Positions 7,199 through 14,040 of a stretch of DNA of 14,680 nucleotides are shown here, piece after piece (within the stretch, counting starts at the first letter, position 1; every line of letters starts with the position of its first letter). Below the pieces are notes generated by a model. The model searched no databases, had not been told where the DNA came from, and worked only from the letters and a program-made list of their open reading frames with translations. The position numbers and the translations under genes are program-made. The stretch lies in assembly GCA_041628225.1 (NCBI GenBank), contig JBFKPQ010000053.1, forward strand, positions 1-14,680, read 5' to 3'. This DNA comes from JBFKPQ01 sp041628225 (GTDB taxonomy: Bacteria > Actinomycetota > Acidimicrobiia > Spongiisociales > JAENVV01).

Positions 7199-7923
7199 CC
7201 GTTCGCGAACGACGACCAGAAACGCAATCGACGTCCGAATGGGGACCGTGGCCCGTCCGGGGACGACAGCTCAGCTTCCTCGTGGGCGCCTACCTGACGC
7301 TCGTGCTCGTGCTGTGGGGTGTGGGAACGCTCGTCGTGGGCGCGTCCGACACGGCGCTCGGAGAACTCGACCGGTCCGTGTCCCAGTGGATGGTGGATCA
7401 GCGTACCGAAGCACTCGATCCGACCTCGGATGTGGCGTCCGGGTTCTCGGATACGGCCACCGTCGTCATCGCCATCGCCGTCCTCGGCGCCGCGTTCGTC
7501 TTCACGTGGCGTCACTGGGGCGAGGCTGCCGTCCTGCTGACGGCACTCGGTCTGGAAGTCACGACGTTCGTCACCGCTGCCCACCTCGTCGGCCGCGACC
7601 GCCCCTACGTCGAGAAGCTCGATCCCGCCCCGCCCACCTCGAGCTTCCCTTCGGGCCATGTCGCAGCCGCGGTGGCGCTGTACGGCGCCCTGGCCTACAT
7701 CATCTTCCGACACACCGAGCATCGCCTCGCGCGAGCGGTCGCAGCGGTCATGGCCGTCGGCGCGCCGATCGCCGTCGCCCTGAGCCGGATGTACCGCGGC
7801 ATGCACTATCTGACCGATGTCACGGCTGGCGCCCTGCTCGGCGCCGCCTGTCTCGCCATCGCCATCTACGTCGTGCGGATGGGCCTTCGCGACCAAGAGG
7901 CCGACGAAGAGGTGCTCGCATGA
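7195..7923 (+). CDS. PAP2-family phosphatase, second copy, signature lysine missing
   Basis: 242-residue multi-pass membrane protein in tandem with the first PAP2 gene. Motifs C2 (PSGH, 152-155) and C3 (S197-R198-x5-H204-x3-D208) are intact, so the catalytic and nucleophile-assisting histidines are present. Motif C1 reads AHLVGRDRP: R136-P137 are kept, but the lysine expected seven residues before R136 is A129. This may change substrate choice or phosphate binding. An approximately 25-residue polar N-terminus precedes the first membrane segment (about 27-48). It overlaps both neighbours by 4 bases (ATGA), so it is co-translated with the first PAP2 and the lipid kinase. Likely substrates are phosphatidate or polyprenyl diphosphate; not decided by sequence. 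Confidence 0.87.
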   Translation: MTVRERRPETQSTSEWGPWPVRGRQLSFLVGAYLTLVLVLWGVGTLVVGASDTALGELDRSVSQWMVDQRTEALDPTSDVASGFSDTATVVIAIAVLGAAFVFTWRHWGEAAVLLTALGLEVTTFVTAAHLVGRDRPYVEKLDPAPPTSSFPSGHVAAAVALYGALAYIIFRHTEHRLARAVAAVMAVGAPIAVALSRMYRGMHYLTDVTAGALLGAACLAIAIYVVRMGLRDQEADEEVLA

Positions 7924-8795
7924 ACCTGGCCATCGTCTACAACCCGGCGAGCGCGGAAGCAGAGGTCGAAGCGCTGCGTGAACTCCTCGCCGAGCACGGC
8001 ATCGAGGCCGGGTGGTTCGAAACCACCGAAGATGACCCGGGGACGGGCCAAGCCAGGCAGGCGCTCGCGGACGGGGCCGACCTCGTCGTGGCGTGCGGCG
8101 GCGACGGAACGGTGCGGGCGTGTGCCGAAGCCCTCGCAGGGTCGTCGGGCACATTGGCCGTCATCCCCGCCGGAACCGGCAACCTGCTCGCACGCAACTT
8201 CGGTATTCCCACCGATGTCCCCGGCGCCCTCAACACGGCATTGACCGGCGACCGTACGACGATCGACGTCGGTGTCGTCAACGACGAGATCTTCACGATC
8301 ATGGCCGGAGCGGGCATCGACGCGGCGATCATGGCCAACACGCCGCGCGCCGCCAAGAATGCGGTCGGTTCTCTGGCCTATGTGGCTACAGCAGGCCGAG
8401 AAGTGCTCCAGTCGAGTCCGGTGCGAGGCGAGGTTTCCGTCGATGGTCAGGCTTCCTATGACGGGCCTATTTCCACGGTGTTGGTGGCCAACCTCGGCCG
8501 CCTGCAAGCCGGCGTCGATCTCATCCCGGACGCAGATCCGGCCGACGGAACACTCGAAGTCCTCGTGCTCGCCGCCGACAGCCTCTCCGACTGGGCCAAG
8601 GCCGCCACAGCAGCCGTCTCCGGCGACGAACGTCCTGGAACCGTCGAACGAGCAGCCGGAAGCACCTTCACCATCCAACTCGACGAGCCGCTCCCGTACG
8701 AACTCGACGGAGAACCTCGTCCAGCAACCACCCACCTCACCGTCGACGTGCGGTCACGCGCCTTGACGGTGTGCATCCCCCAGGAGCAAGCATGA
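7920..8795 (+). CDS. Diacylglycerol kinase-like lipid kinase (DagK/YegS family)
   Basis: 291 residues, the usual length of this family. The catalytic ATP-binding motif GGDGT (60-64) and PAGTGNLLARN (83-93) are both present, and the C-terminal half is the beta-rich domain of the family. The protein probably phosphorylates diacylglycerol or a related lipid with ATP at the inner face of the membrane, producing phosphatidate. The two preceding genes encode phosphatases that can reverse this reaction, so the operon contains both arms of a phosphatidate cycle. Start is the ATG overlapping the previous stop (ATGA). Sphingosine-type or other lipid substrates remain possible. Confidence 0.9.
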   Translation: MNLAIVYNPASAEAEVEALRELLAEHGIEAGWFETTEDDPGTGQARQALADGADLVVACGGDGTVRACAEALAGSSGTLAVIPAGTGNLLARNFGIPTDVPGALNTALTGDRTTIDVGVVNDEIFTIMAGAGIDAAIMANTPRAAKNAVGSLAYVATAGREVLQSSPVRGEVSVDGQASYDGPISTVLVANLGRLQAGVDLIPDADPADGTLEVLVLAADSLSDWAKAATAAVSGDERPGTVERAAGSTFTIQLDEPLPYELDGEPRPATTHLTVDVRSRALTVCIPQEQA

Positions 8796-9721
8796 GCGTC
8801 GTCACGCACATACCCGACACGCACGAGCTCGACGGCGAAGACGCCGCCGAGACCCTCGCTCGCGTCGAACGCACCGACCTGTTGCGCGACGCATTCGTGC
8901 GTTTCCGCGTGGCCGACGGATTCAGCTACGCCCGGTCGATGGCGTTCCAGCTGGTGCTCACCTTGATTCCTGGAGTGGCGCTCGCCGTGGCCCTTGCTGC
9001 GCTCATGGGCGAAGGCCGGCTGCAAAGCGCCCTCCGCTCCATCATCGAATCGCTGGCGGCCGGGCCGGCCGGGGACGTCTTCCTCCGCGTGTTCGATCAG
9101 AGCGCCGAGAATGCAGCCCTGAACCGTTACGCCGTCATCGCCACCGCCGCTCTCGCAACCGTCATCGGAGCGGCAACGGCGATGGCCCAACTCCAGCGAG
9201 GCGCCTCCCGTATCTATGGGGTGATGTCGGATCGGCCCACGATTCGCCGGTACGCCACCGCGCTGGGGCTTTCGCTCACCATCGGCGTCCTGCTGACCGT
9301 GGCGTTCGTACTGCTCGTACTCGGCGGCGGTTTGACCGACTTCCTCGGCGAGACCGTGGCGTGGTGGAAGTGGGGTCGTTGGATTCTCGGTTTCGTGCTC
9401 CTCCCCATATCGTTCGCTGCGCTCTACCGGGCGGCGCCCAACCGGCAACAGCCTCGCGTGGCTTGGCTGACCACCGGCAGCACGGTCGGCGTGGTGTTGT
9501 GGTTTGCGGTCTCGGCCGCGCTCGCCTGGTACCTCAACGCGAGCACCACCTTTGGTGAGACGTATGGCCCGTTGGCAGGCGTCATCGGAGTCATGCTGTG
9601 GGCGCAGCTGTCGAGTATCGCCATTCTCTACGGACTGGCGGTCGCCGCGCAGCTCGAAGCGGAGCGGTCGGGCATCACCGAACCGACCCGTCCCGACCCC
9701 ACGAACGGGGAGTCGCACTGA
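8792..9721 (+). CDS. YihY/BrkB-family inner-membrane protein
   Basis: 309 residues with about six membrane segments (roughly 50-70, 115-135, 155-185, 195-213, 228-250, 262-290). The family landmark at the first segment, DGFSYARSMAFQLVLTLIPG (46-65), matches the conserved region of YihY/BrkB proteins, and FGETYGPLAGVIGVMLW near the end is also typical. The molecular function of the family is unsettled (formerly annotated as RNase BN). Start at 8792 has CAGGAG 6 bases upstream and overlaps the lipid-kinase stop (ATGA); a GTG at 8771 is a weaker alternative. Its place in a lipid operon suggests an envelope or lipid-handling role, which is inference. Confidence 0.88.
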   Translation: MSVVTHIPDTHELDGEDAAETLARVERTDLLRDAFVRFRVADGFSYARSMAFQLVLTLIPGVALAVALAALMGEGRLQSALRSIIESLAAGPAGDVFLRVFDQSAENAALNRYAVIATAALATVIGAATAMAQLQRGASRIYGVMSDRPTIRRYATALGLSLTIGVLLTVAFVLLVLGGGLTDFLGETVAWWKWGRWILGFVLLPISFAALYRAAPNRQQPRVAWLTTGSTVGVVLWFAVSAALAWYLNASTTFGETYGPLAGVIGVMLWAQLSSIAILYGLAVAAQLEAERSGITEPTRPDPTNGESH

Positions 9722-10554
9722 TGGCCGACGAAATCCGTGATGTGCTCCGTGCCCAGGTCATCGACGGTGTCTTCACGCTGGCCGCGCACGACGCCGGCGC
9801 CACCCCGCTCATGACCGACAAGTCCGACGCCAAGGACGCACTCGACGACCTCCGCGTCGAATTGTTCGACCTGCATGAGCTCATGTTCGCCAACGAGGAG
9901 CGAAGCCTCCTGCTCGTATTGCAGGGAACGGACGGATCCGGCAAAAACGGGACGATCAAACACGTCGTGTCCGCCATGAACCCGGCCGGCGTGTCGGTGG
10001 CGAGCTTCACCGAACCGACTGCCGAAGAACGAGACCATCACTTCTTGTGGCGTGTCGAACGCCAGCTACCGCGCCCCGGCCACCTGGCCGTCTTCGACCG
10101 CTCACACTACGAGGACATCCTGGTGCCCATGGCGACGGGAGCGACGACCGAGGACGAACTCGACCAGCGAATCGAAGACATCAACGAGTTCGAAGAGCGC
10201 CTCAGCTCGGACGGAACCACCATCGTCAAGTGCCTGCTGCATCTGTCATACGACGAGCAGCGCCAACGTTTCCTACGCCGGCTGGACCGTCCCGACAAGC
10301 GCTGGAAGTTCAACGTGAGTGACCTCGACACCCGTGCACGGTGGGACGACTACCAGCGAGCGTACGGACGGGTGGTCGCCGAGACAAACACCGAGGCCGC
10401 TCCCTGGTACATCATCCCCGCCGACCACAAGTGGTATCGGAACTGGGCGATCGCCACCCTGCTCGCCGAGACCTGGCGCGACTGGAATCTGGCCTACCCG
10501 CAAATCGATCTCGACTTGGCCGAGTTGCGGTCCCGACTGGAGAGCCCCGGATGA
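9721..10554 (+). CDS. ppk2: Polyphosphate kinase 2 (PPK2) family nucleotide kinase
   Basis: 277 residues, single-domain size. PPK2 moves phosphate between polyphosphate and nucleotides (ADP or GDP, in some classes also AMP). Walker A is GTDGSGKN (69-76), Walker B VFDRSHYED (124-132), and the lid region is RPDKRWKFNVSDLDTRARWD (190-209), close to class III-like patterns such as KHWKFN. The residue after the Walker A lysine is N76, where D or G is usual; this is worth noting for metal or polyphosphate binding. The start ATG shares its A with the preceding TGA. In this operon it could regenerate ATP for the lipid kinase from polyphosphate under starvation; that coupling is inference. Confidence 0.92.
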   Translation: MADEIRDVLRAQVIDGVFTLAAHDAGATPLMTDKSDAKDALDDLRVELFDLHELMFANEERSLLLVLQGTDGSGKNGTIKHVVSAMNPAGVSVASFTEPTAEERDHHFLWRVERQLPRPGHLAVFDRSHYEDILVPMATGATTEDELDQRIEDINEFEERLSSDGTTIVKCLLHLSYDEQRQRFLRRLDRPDKRWKFNVSDLDTRARWDDYQRAYGRVVAETNTEAAPWYIIPADHKWYRNWAIATLLAETWRDWNLAYPQIDLDLAELRSRLESPG

Positions 10555-11729
10555 TCGCCCAGCAATCCCTGGAGAACGACGTGCAGGCCACCCGGCTGCG
10601 CCTCGCGGTCGAGACCGTGATCGGACATCAGTTCGTCGATGGCAACCGAATCGATGTCCTGCGCAACGGCGACCAGATCTTTCCGGCCATGCTGGAGGCC
10701 GTCGAGCAGGCAACCGAATCGATCGAGTTCGTTACGTTCGTCTACTGGAAGGGCGACATCGCCCGTCGCATGGCGGGGGCCCTGGCCGACCGAGCCCGCC
10801 ACGGCGTTCGCGTGCGTGTGATCCTCGACGGCTTTGGGACCTTGCCGATGGACCCGGTGCTCATCGACGACATGCGCTCCGCCGGCGTGATGGTCGAACG
10901 CTTTCGTCCGATCGTCCGTTGGAAGTTCTGGGAGTCGGACCATCGCACGCATCGAAAGATCCTCGTATGCGACAACCAGGTCGCCTTTACTGGCGGTGTC
11001 GGCATCGCCGAGGAGTGGATGGGCGACGCACGCGACCCGTCGGAGTGGCGTGACACCCACTTCCGTATCGAGGGTCCTGCGGTGATCGGCCTCCGCGCCG
11101 CATTCCTCACCGACTGGCGCGACATCGGCTTCGGGATCGATCCGATCGACATCGACTTCACTCCCCCGCATCCGGCCGGCTCGGTGCCCATGGCCGTCAT
11201 CGACGGGTCGGCGCAGATCGGCTACAACGATGCGGAACGAGTGCTCGAATCCCTCGTCGTGGCCGCTGAGGAGAAGATCAACCTGGCCACACCCTACTTC
11301 AACCCCACGACCGCCTTCACCGAGCGACTCATCGACGCACGGCGCCGTGGCGTCGGCGTCGACATCCTGATTCCCGGTCCGCACATCGACAAACGCATCA
11401 GCCTCGTCATGGCGCGTGAGAAGTACCGGCCGCTCATCCGCGAGGGGATCCGCGTGTTGGAATTCCAGCCCACGATGATGCACGTCAAGTCGCTGACGGT
11501 CGATGGCCGGATGGCCATGATCGGCAGTGTCAACATCAACCGCCGGTCGGTCGAAAAGGACGAAGAGGTGGCCGTCGTGGTGCTCGACGACGACGTCGTG
11601 GCCCAACTCGACGATCACTTCGCCCACGACCTGGAGCGCTCTGCGTCGGCGGCCGGCTCGGATACGGAACCGAACCCGGGCCATCGACTCGTCGCAAAAC
11701 TCGTCCATCCAATCCGGCGCGAACTCTGA
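10551..11729 (+). CDS. Cardiolipin synthase-like phospholipase D protein
   Basis: 392 residues with two complete HKD motifs: H134-x-K136-x4-D141 (THRKILVCD) and H311-x-K313-x4-D318 (MHVKSLTVD), each followed by the usual TGG / GSVN stretches. This is the architecture of bacterial cardiolipin synthases of the ClsB type, which condense phosphatidylglycerol or transfer phosphatidyl groups. No N-terminal membrane anchor is visible (residues 1-30 are polar), unlike ClsA. Last gene of the lipid operon, overlapping the PPK2 stop as ATGA. The next promoter starts two bases after its stop. A non-cardiolipin transphosphatidylase or lipase is an alternative. Confidence 0.9.
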   Translation: MIAQQSLENDVQATRLRLAVETVIGHQFVDGNRIDVLRNGDQIFPAMLEAVEQATESIEFVTFVYWKGDIARRMAGALADRARHGVRVRVILDGFGTLPMDPVLIDDMRSAGVMVERFRPIVRWKFWESDHRTHRKILVCDNQVAFTGGVGIAEEWMGDARDPSEWRDTHFRIEGPAVIGLRAAFLTDWRDIGFGIDPIDIDFTPPHPAGSVPMAVIDGSAQIGYNDAERVLESLVVAAEEKINLATPYFNPTTAFTERLIDARRRGVGVDILIPGPHIDKRISLVMAREKYRPLIREGIRVLEFQPTMMHVKSLTVDGRMAMIGSVNINRRSVEKDEEVAVVVLDDDVVAQLDDHFAHDLERSASAAGSDTEPNPGHRLVAKLVHPIRREL

Positions 11730-11730
11730 G

Positions 11731-11756
11731 GTTTGAACAACCCGAGAACCGGGTAG
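11731..11756 (+). promoter_or_regulatory. SigB/SigF-type promoter of the glsB-like gene
   Basis: GTTTGA (11731-11736), 14 bases, GGGTAG (11751-11756). Predicted start near 11763, leaving a leader of about 31 bases that contains the AGGAGG at 11782. The promoter begins right after the stop of the phospholipase D gene, so glsB-like can be expressed alone or by read-through. Confidence 0.78.
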
Positions 11757-11793
11757 GCCAAGACGACAAGGAAGTCCCTACAGGAGGATCGTC

Positions 11794-12054
11794 ATGGACA
11801 TCATCGTATTTCTCGTCGTTGGCCTGATTGCCGGCGCAGTTGCCCGGTTGCTCGTGCCTGGTGAGGACCCCATGGGCATTCTCGGCACCATGATTCTCGG
11901 TGTCGTGGGTTCGTTCGTGGGTGGATTCCTCGCCGCGCTCATCTTCAACGGTGAGCTGGCGCTGTCGGCCGCCGGGATCGTCGGATCGATCATCGGTGCC
12001 GTGATCGCGCTGCTCGTCTACCGGGCCGCCAAGGCTCGTGGCGTCACGGCCTGA
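11794..12054 (+). CDS. GlsB/YeaQ/YmgE-family small membrane protein
   Basis: 86 residues, the normal size of the transglycosylase-associated/GlsB family of stress-induced membrane proteins. Three hydrophobic segments (about 2-20, 27-51, 56-77) are rich in Gly and Ala, with the family pattern GLIAGAVARLLVPGEDPMG near the N-terminus and IVGSIIGAVI near the C-terminus. ATG with AGGAGG 6 bases upstream, the strongest ribosome site in the window. Directly downstream of a SigB-type promoter and closed by a hairpin at 12077-12107, so it can be a monocistronic stress transcript. Exact biochemical role is unknown; family members are linked to general and envelope stress. Confidence 0.88.
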   Translation: MDIIVFLVVGLIAGAVARLLVPGEDPMGILGTMILGVVGSFVGGFLAALIFNGELALSAAGIVGSIIGAVIALLVYRAAKARGVTA

Positions 12055-12076
12055 CCCAATCCAGCATCAAACCTCG

Positions 12077-12107
12077 AACGGGGGTGAGTCCTGGACTCAC
12101 CCCCGTT
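12077..12107 (+). terminator. Hairpin terminator after the glsB-like gene
   Basis: Perfect 14-base inverted repeat, AACGGGGGTGAGTC (12077-12090) and GACTCACCCCCGTT (12094-12107), with a 3-base loop. Only a very short T run follows (TTTCG), so it is a GC-rich hairpin of the kind common in actinomycetes rather than a classical U-tract terminator. It separates glsB-like from the next promoter. Confidence 0.75.
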
Positions 12108-12161
12108 TCGCGTGCTCGTACGCCTCCACATTTCTTTACCACTAAACACCTGACATCAAGC

Positions 12162-12187
12162 GTTTGAGCCGCGCCACGGTCGGGTAT
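12162..12187 (+). promoter_or_regulatory. SigB/SigF-type promoter of the RsbW-like gene
   Basis: GTTTGA (12162-12167), 14 bases, GGGTAT (12182-12187), the copy nearest to consensus. The -10 ends 9 bases before the ATG at 12197, so the transcript is predicted to be leaderless or nearly so, which explains the lack of a clear ribosome site. Confidence 0.8.
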
Positions 12188-12196
12188 GAGCATCGT

Positions 12197-12595
12197 ATGG
12201 AACCTGCCAGGACCCTGACCATCACCGTGAGCCCGGGACCGGAAGCGCCCGCCGTGGCCCGCCGCGCGGTCGAGGCGTTCCTCGTCACTGCGCCCGTCGT
12301 CGACGACGCCCGACTCGTGACCAGTGAACTCGTGACCAACGCCGTCCTCCACGGTTGCACCGAACCGCTCGTGATCCACGTTCGCTCGTTCGAAGACTTC
12401 GCCCGCGTCGAGGTGATCTCGACCTCGCCCCCCCGTCCCGGTCGCGGCACCGTGGCCAAACGGCCGCGCGGCGGCCGCGATGGAGGGTTTGGTCTCGCCA
12501 TCGTCGAGGCGCTCTCTGATGCCTGGGGCATCGAGCAGAACGGGCGTGTGGTCGTCTGGAGCGAGTTCGCGCTCAGGGAGAGAGCGTCTCTCTGA
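12197..12595 (+). CDS. RsbW-like anti-sigma factor / serine kinase (HATPase domain)
   Basis: 132 residues, single GHKL ATPase-fold domain. The N box is intact (E44-LVT-N48 in VTSELVTNAVLHG), and the G2 region GGFGLAIVEALSD (96-108) is present. The G1 aspartate normally found in a D-x-x-P stretch is replaced: the equivalent strand reads VISTSPPRP (73-81). ATP binding is therefore plausible but not certain. The ATG at 12197 is chosen over the TTG at 12164 because the latter lies inside the -35 box of the promoter. It likely binds or phosphorylates a STAS partner or a sigma factor. The 3' end overlaps the convergent sigma-factor gene by 23 bases. Expression from a SigB-type promoter implies feedback on the sigma factor. 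Confidence 0.85.
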   Translation: MEPARTLTITVSPGPEAPAVARRAVEAFLVTAPVVDDARLVTSELVTNAVLHGCTEPLVIHVRSFEDFARVEVISTSPPRPGRGTVAKRPRGGRDGGFGLAIVEALSDAWGIEQNGRVVVWSEFALRERASL

Positions 12596-13298
12596 GGTCG
12601 TCGAGCGTCTTGCGAAGGATGCGCGAAACGTGCATCTGCGAGATGCCGAGGACCTCGCCGATCTCGCGCTGCGACTTGGCTTCGAAGAACCGCATGTAGA
12701 GGATGCTGCGTTCGCGGTCGGGCAATGCTTCAAGGTGGTCGGCGATCGATGCCCGGTCCGCCGATCTTCCCAGCACGTGGTCTACGTCAGGCAGCAGATC
12801 CCCGAGGCGCGCCGAACCGTCGTCATCGCCGACCGGCGCGTCCAGCGACGCGGCGCTGTACGCCGAACCCGCATCCATGGCGTCCAGTACGTCTTCTGTC
12901 GTCAGGTCGATATGTGTCGCGATCTCCTCGACGGACGGGGACCGTCCGAGGCGCTGCGTCAGAACCTCGATTGAGCGCCCCACCTCCAAGAAGCGCTCCT
13001 GGAGACTGCGCGGCACGCGCACCGACCACGCTTTGTCCCGCAGGTGTCGTTTCAATTCTCCGAGGATCGTCTTGGTCGCGAACGTCGAGAATCTGATCTC
13101 CCGTTCGACATCGAACCGGTCGATCGCCTTTACGAGCGCGAAGCGGGCCACCTGCACGAGGTCGTCCATTGGCTCTCCGCGGCCCTTGAAGCGGCGCGCG
13201 AGTCCGATCGCCAGCCGATCGTACTTCTCGACGATGAGGCGCCGAGACTCGGGCGACGCCCGGTCGGCGAACCAGCCGGCCTCGGTGGCGTCGATCAT
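12573..13298 (-). CDS. SigB/SigF-family alternative sigma factor
   Basis: 241 residues, group 3 sigma-70 of the stress (SigB/SigF) branch. Region 2 spans about 20-95 with the core-binding DLVQVARFALVKAIDRFD (46-63) and the -10 recognition part FSTFATKTILGELKRHLRD (70-88). Region 3 is about 105-150. Region 4 is about 187-238 with a helix-turn-helix SQREIGEVLGISQMHVSRIL (209-228). The ATG overlaps the stop of the anti-sigma gene by 4 bases (ATGA), giving an rsbV-rsbW-sigB order. Four promoters in the window fit the GTTT/GGGTAT consensus of this family, making it the best candidate to read them. A SigB-type promoter is not seen directly upstream of its own operon. Confidence 0.95.
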   Translation of the reverse strand: MIDATEAGWFADRASPESRRLIVEKYDRLAIGLARRFKGRGEPMDDLVQVARFALVKAIDRFDVEREIRFSTFATKTILGELKRHLRDKAWSVRVPRSLQERFLEVGRSIEVLTQRLGRSPSVEEIATHIDLTTEDVLDAMDAGSAYSAASLDAPVGDDDGSARLGDLLPDVDHVLGRSADRASIADHLEALPDRERSILYMRFFEAKSQREIGEVLGISQMHVSRILRKTLDDLRETLSP

Positions 13299-13651
13299 CC
13301 GACCGAAGGGATCACGATGGCATCTCCGTCGAATCGAGCACCGTCGAACAGGGACGCCACGATCGATTCAACGTCGAAGCGGTCGTCCGACAGGGCGCCC
13401 TCGCTGATAGGCGCAACCCGCAGGTTCAGTATGCCGGATTCGATCGTACCGGACACGACGACCTCGGTGTCGGGGTAGGCCACCATGGCGGCTGATACCG
13501 CCTCGGAGACGGCGAGTCGCAGGTCATCGACGCGCCCTTCTTCCCATCCGGCGGTGCGGGCCAGACTGGCGACGAACAGTCGGGCGGTCGCCACGTGGAC
13601 CGGATCGGGCGGAATGCGGAGTTCGAAAGGCCCCGCCGGGCCGTCAGGCAT
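13295..13651 (-). CDS. Degenerate RsbW-like anti-sigma factor
   Basis: 118 residues. The N-terminal half fits an RsbW-type ATPase fold (FELRIPPDPVHVATARLFVA, then DDLRLAVSEAV at 42-52), but the N-box asparagine is lost (E50-AVS-A54), and no D-x-G-x-G or G2 glycine motif follows. It probably cannot phosphorylate a STAS protein in the usual way, yet may still bind the sigma factor. It lies between the STAS gene (8-base overlap) and the sigma gene (4-base overlap), the position of rsbW, which supports an anti-sigma role. Only a weak ribosome site is visible, consistent with translational coupling. Confidence 0.82.
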   Translation of the reverse strand: MPDGPAGPFELRIPPDPVHVATARLFVASLARTAGWEEGRVDDLRLAVSEAVSAAMVAYPDTEVVVSGTIESGILNLRVAPISEGALSDDRFDVESIVASLFDGARFDGDAIVIPSVG

Positions 13652-13979
13652 CGGCTCGAGCGGACTCGACGGAGTCGAAAGTGTGGAGGTGGCCGTCGAC
13701 GCCGGTGATGGACAGCAGCTTCGTCACGGGCCCCTCCGCCACCACGAGGCGTAGCGTGCGTTCCGTCTGCGTGGCGCGGTCGTGGGCGGTGAGCAGAACC
13801 CTGAGACCCGTGGAGTCGATGAAGGTGACCTTCGACAGGTCCACGATCACGGAGGCGCTCTCCAAGCACTCGCCGAGTTCCTGTTCGAGTTCCGGAGCCG
13901 AAGCGAGGTCGATCTCTCCCTGGGCAACGATCAAACAGTCGCTTGCCGTGCGTTGACTGTCGATGGTCAGATGTGTCAC
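13644..13979 (-). CDS. STAS-domain anti-anti-sigma factor (RsbV-like)
   Basis: 111 residues, a single STAS domain. The regulatory phosphorylation site is present in FIDSTGLRVLL, with S56 as the expected phosphoserine. GEIDLASAPELEQEL (21-35) is the usual first strand-helix region. The unphosphorylated form would bind the anti-sigma factor and free the sigma factor; the PAS-GAF phosphatase at the window start is a candidate reactivator. The GTG at 13979 is chosen because GGGAG lies 4 bases upstream and the following residues match the domain start; an in-frame ATG further upstream (14062-14060) would prepend about 27 non-family residues. First gene of the sigma operon. Confidence 0.9.
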   Translation of the reverse strand: MTHLTIDSQRTASDCLIVAQGEIDLASAPELEQELGECLESASVIVDLSKVTFIDSTGLRVLLTAHDRATQTERTLRLVVAEGPVTKLLSITGVDGHLHTFDSVESARADA

Positions 13980-14008
13980 GGGACTCCCAATCAAAACGGT
14001 GAGGCCGT

Positions 14009-14014
14009 AGTATA
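14009..14014 (-). promoter_or_regulatory. Possible housekeeping -10 element before the sigma operon
   Basis: TATACT on the minus strand, about 30 bases before the STAS start codon. No convincing -35 box is seen at 16-18 bases, so this is tentative. The sequence GTATAC is palindromic and could also serve the divergent gene at 14041. Confidence 0.3.
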
Positions 14015-14040
14015 CGGATCCCAGATCGTCAGGAACCTCC

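Noticed and set aside
11740..11754. Small inverted repeat ACCCG-AGAAC-CGGGT after the phospholipase D gene
   Set aside because: Only a 5-base stem, no T run, and it overlaps the promoter -10; unlikely to be a terminator.
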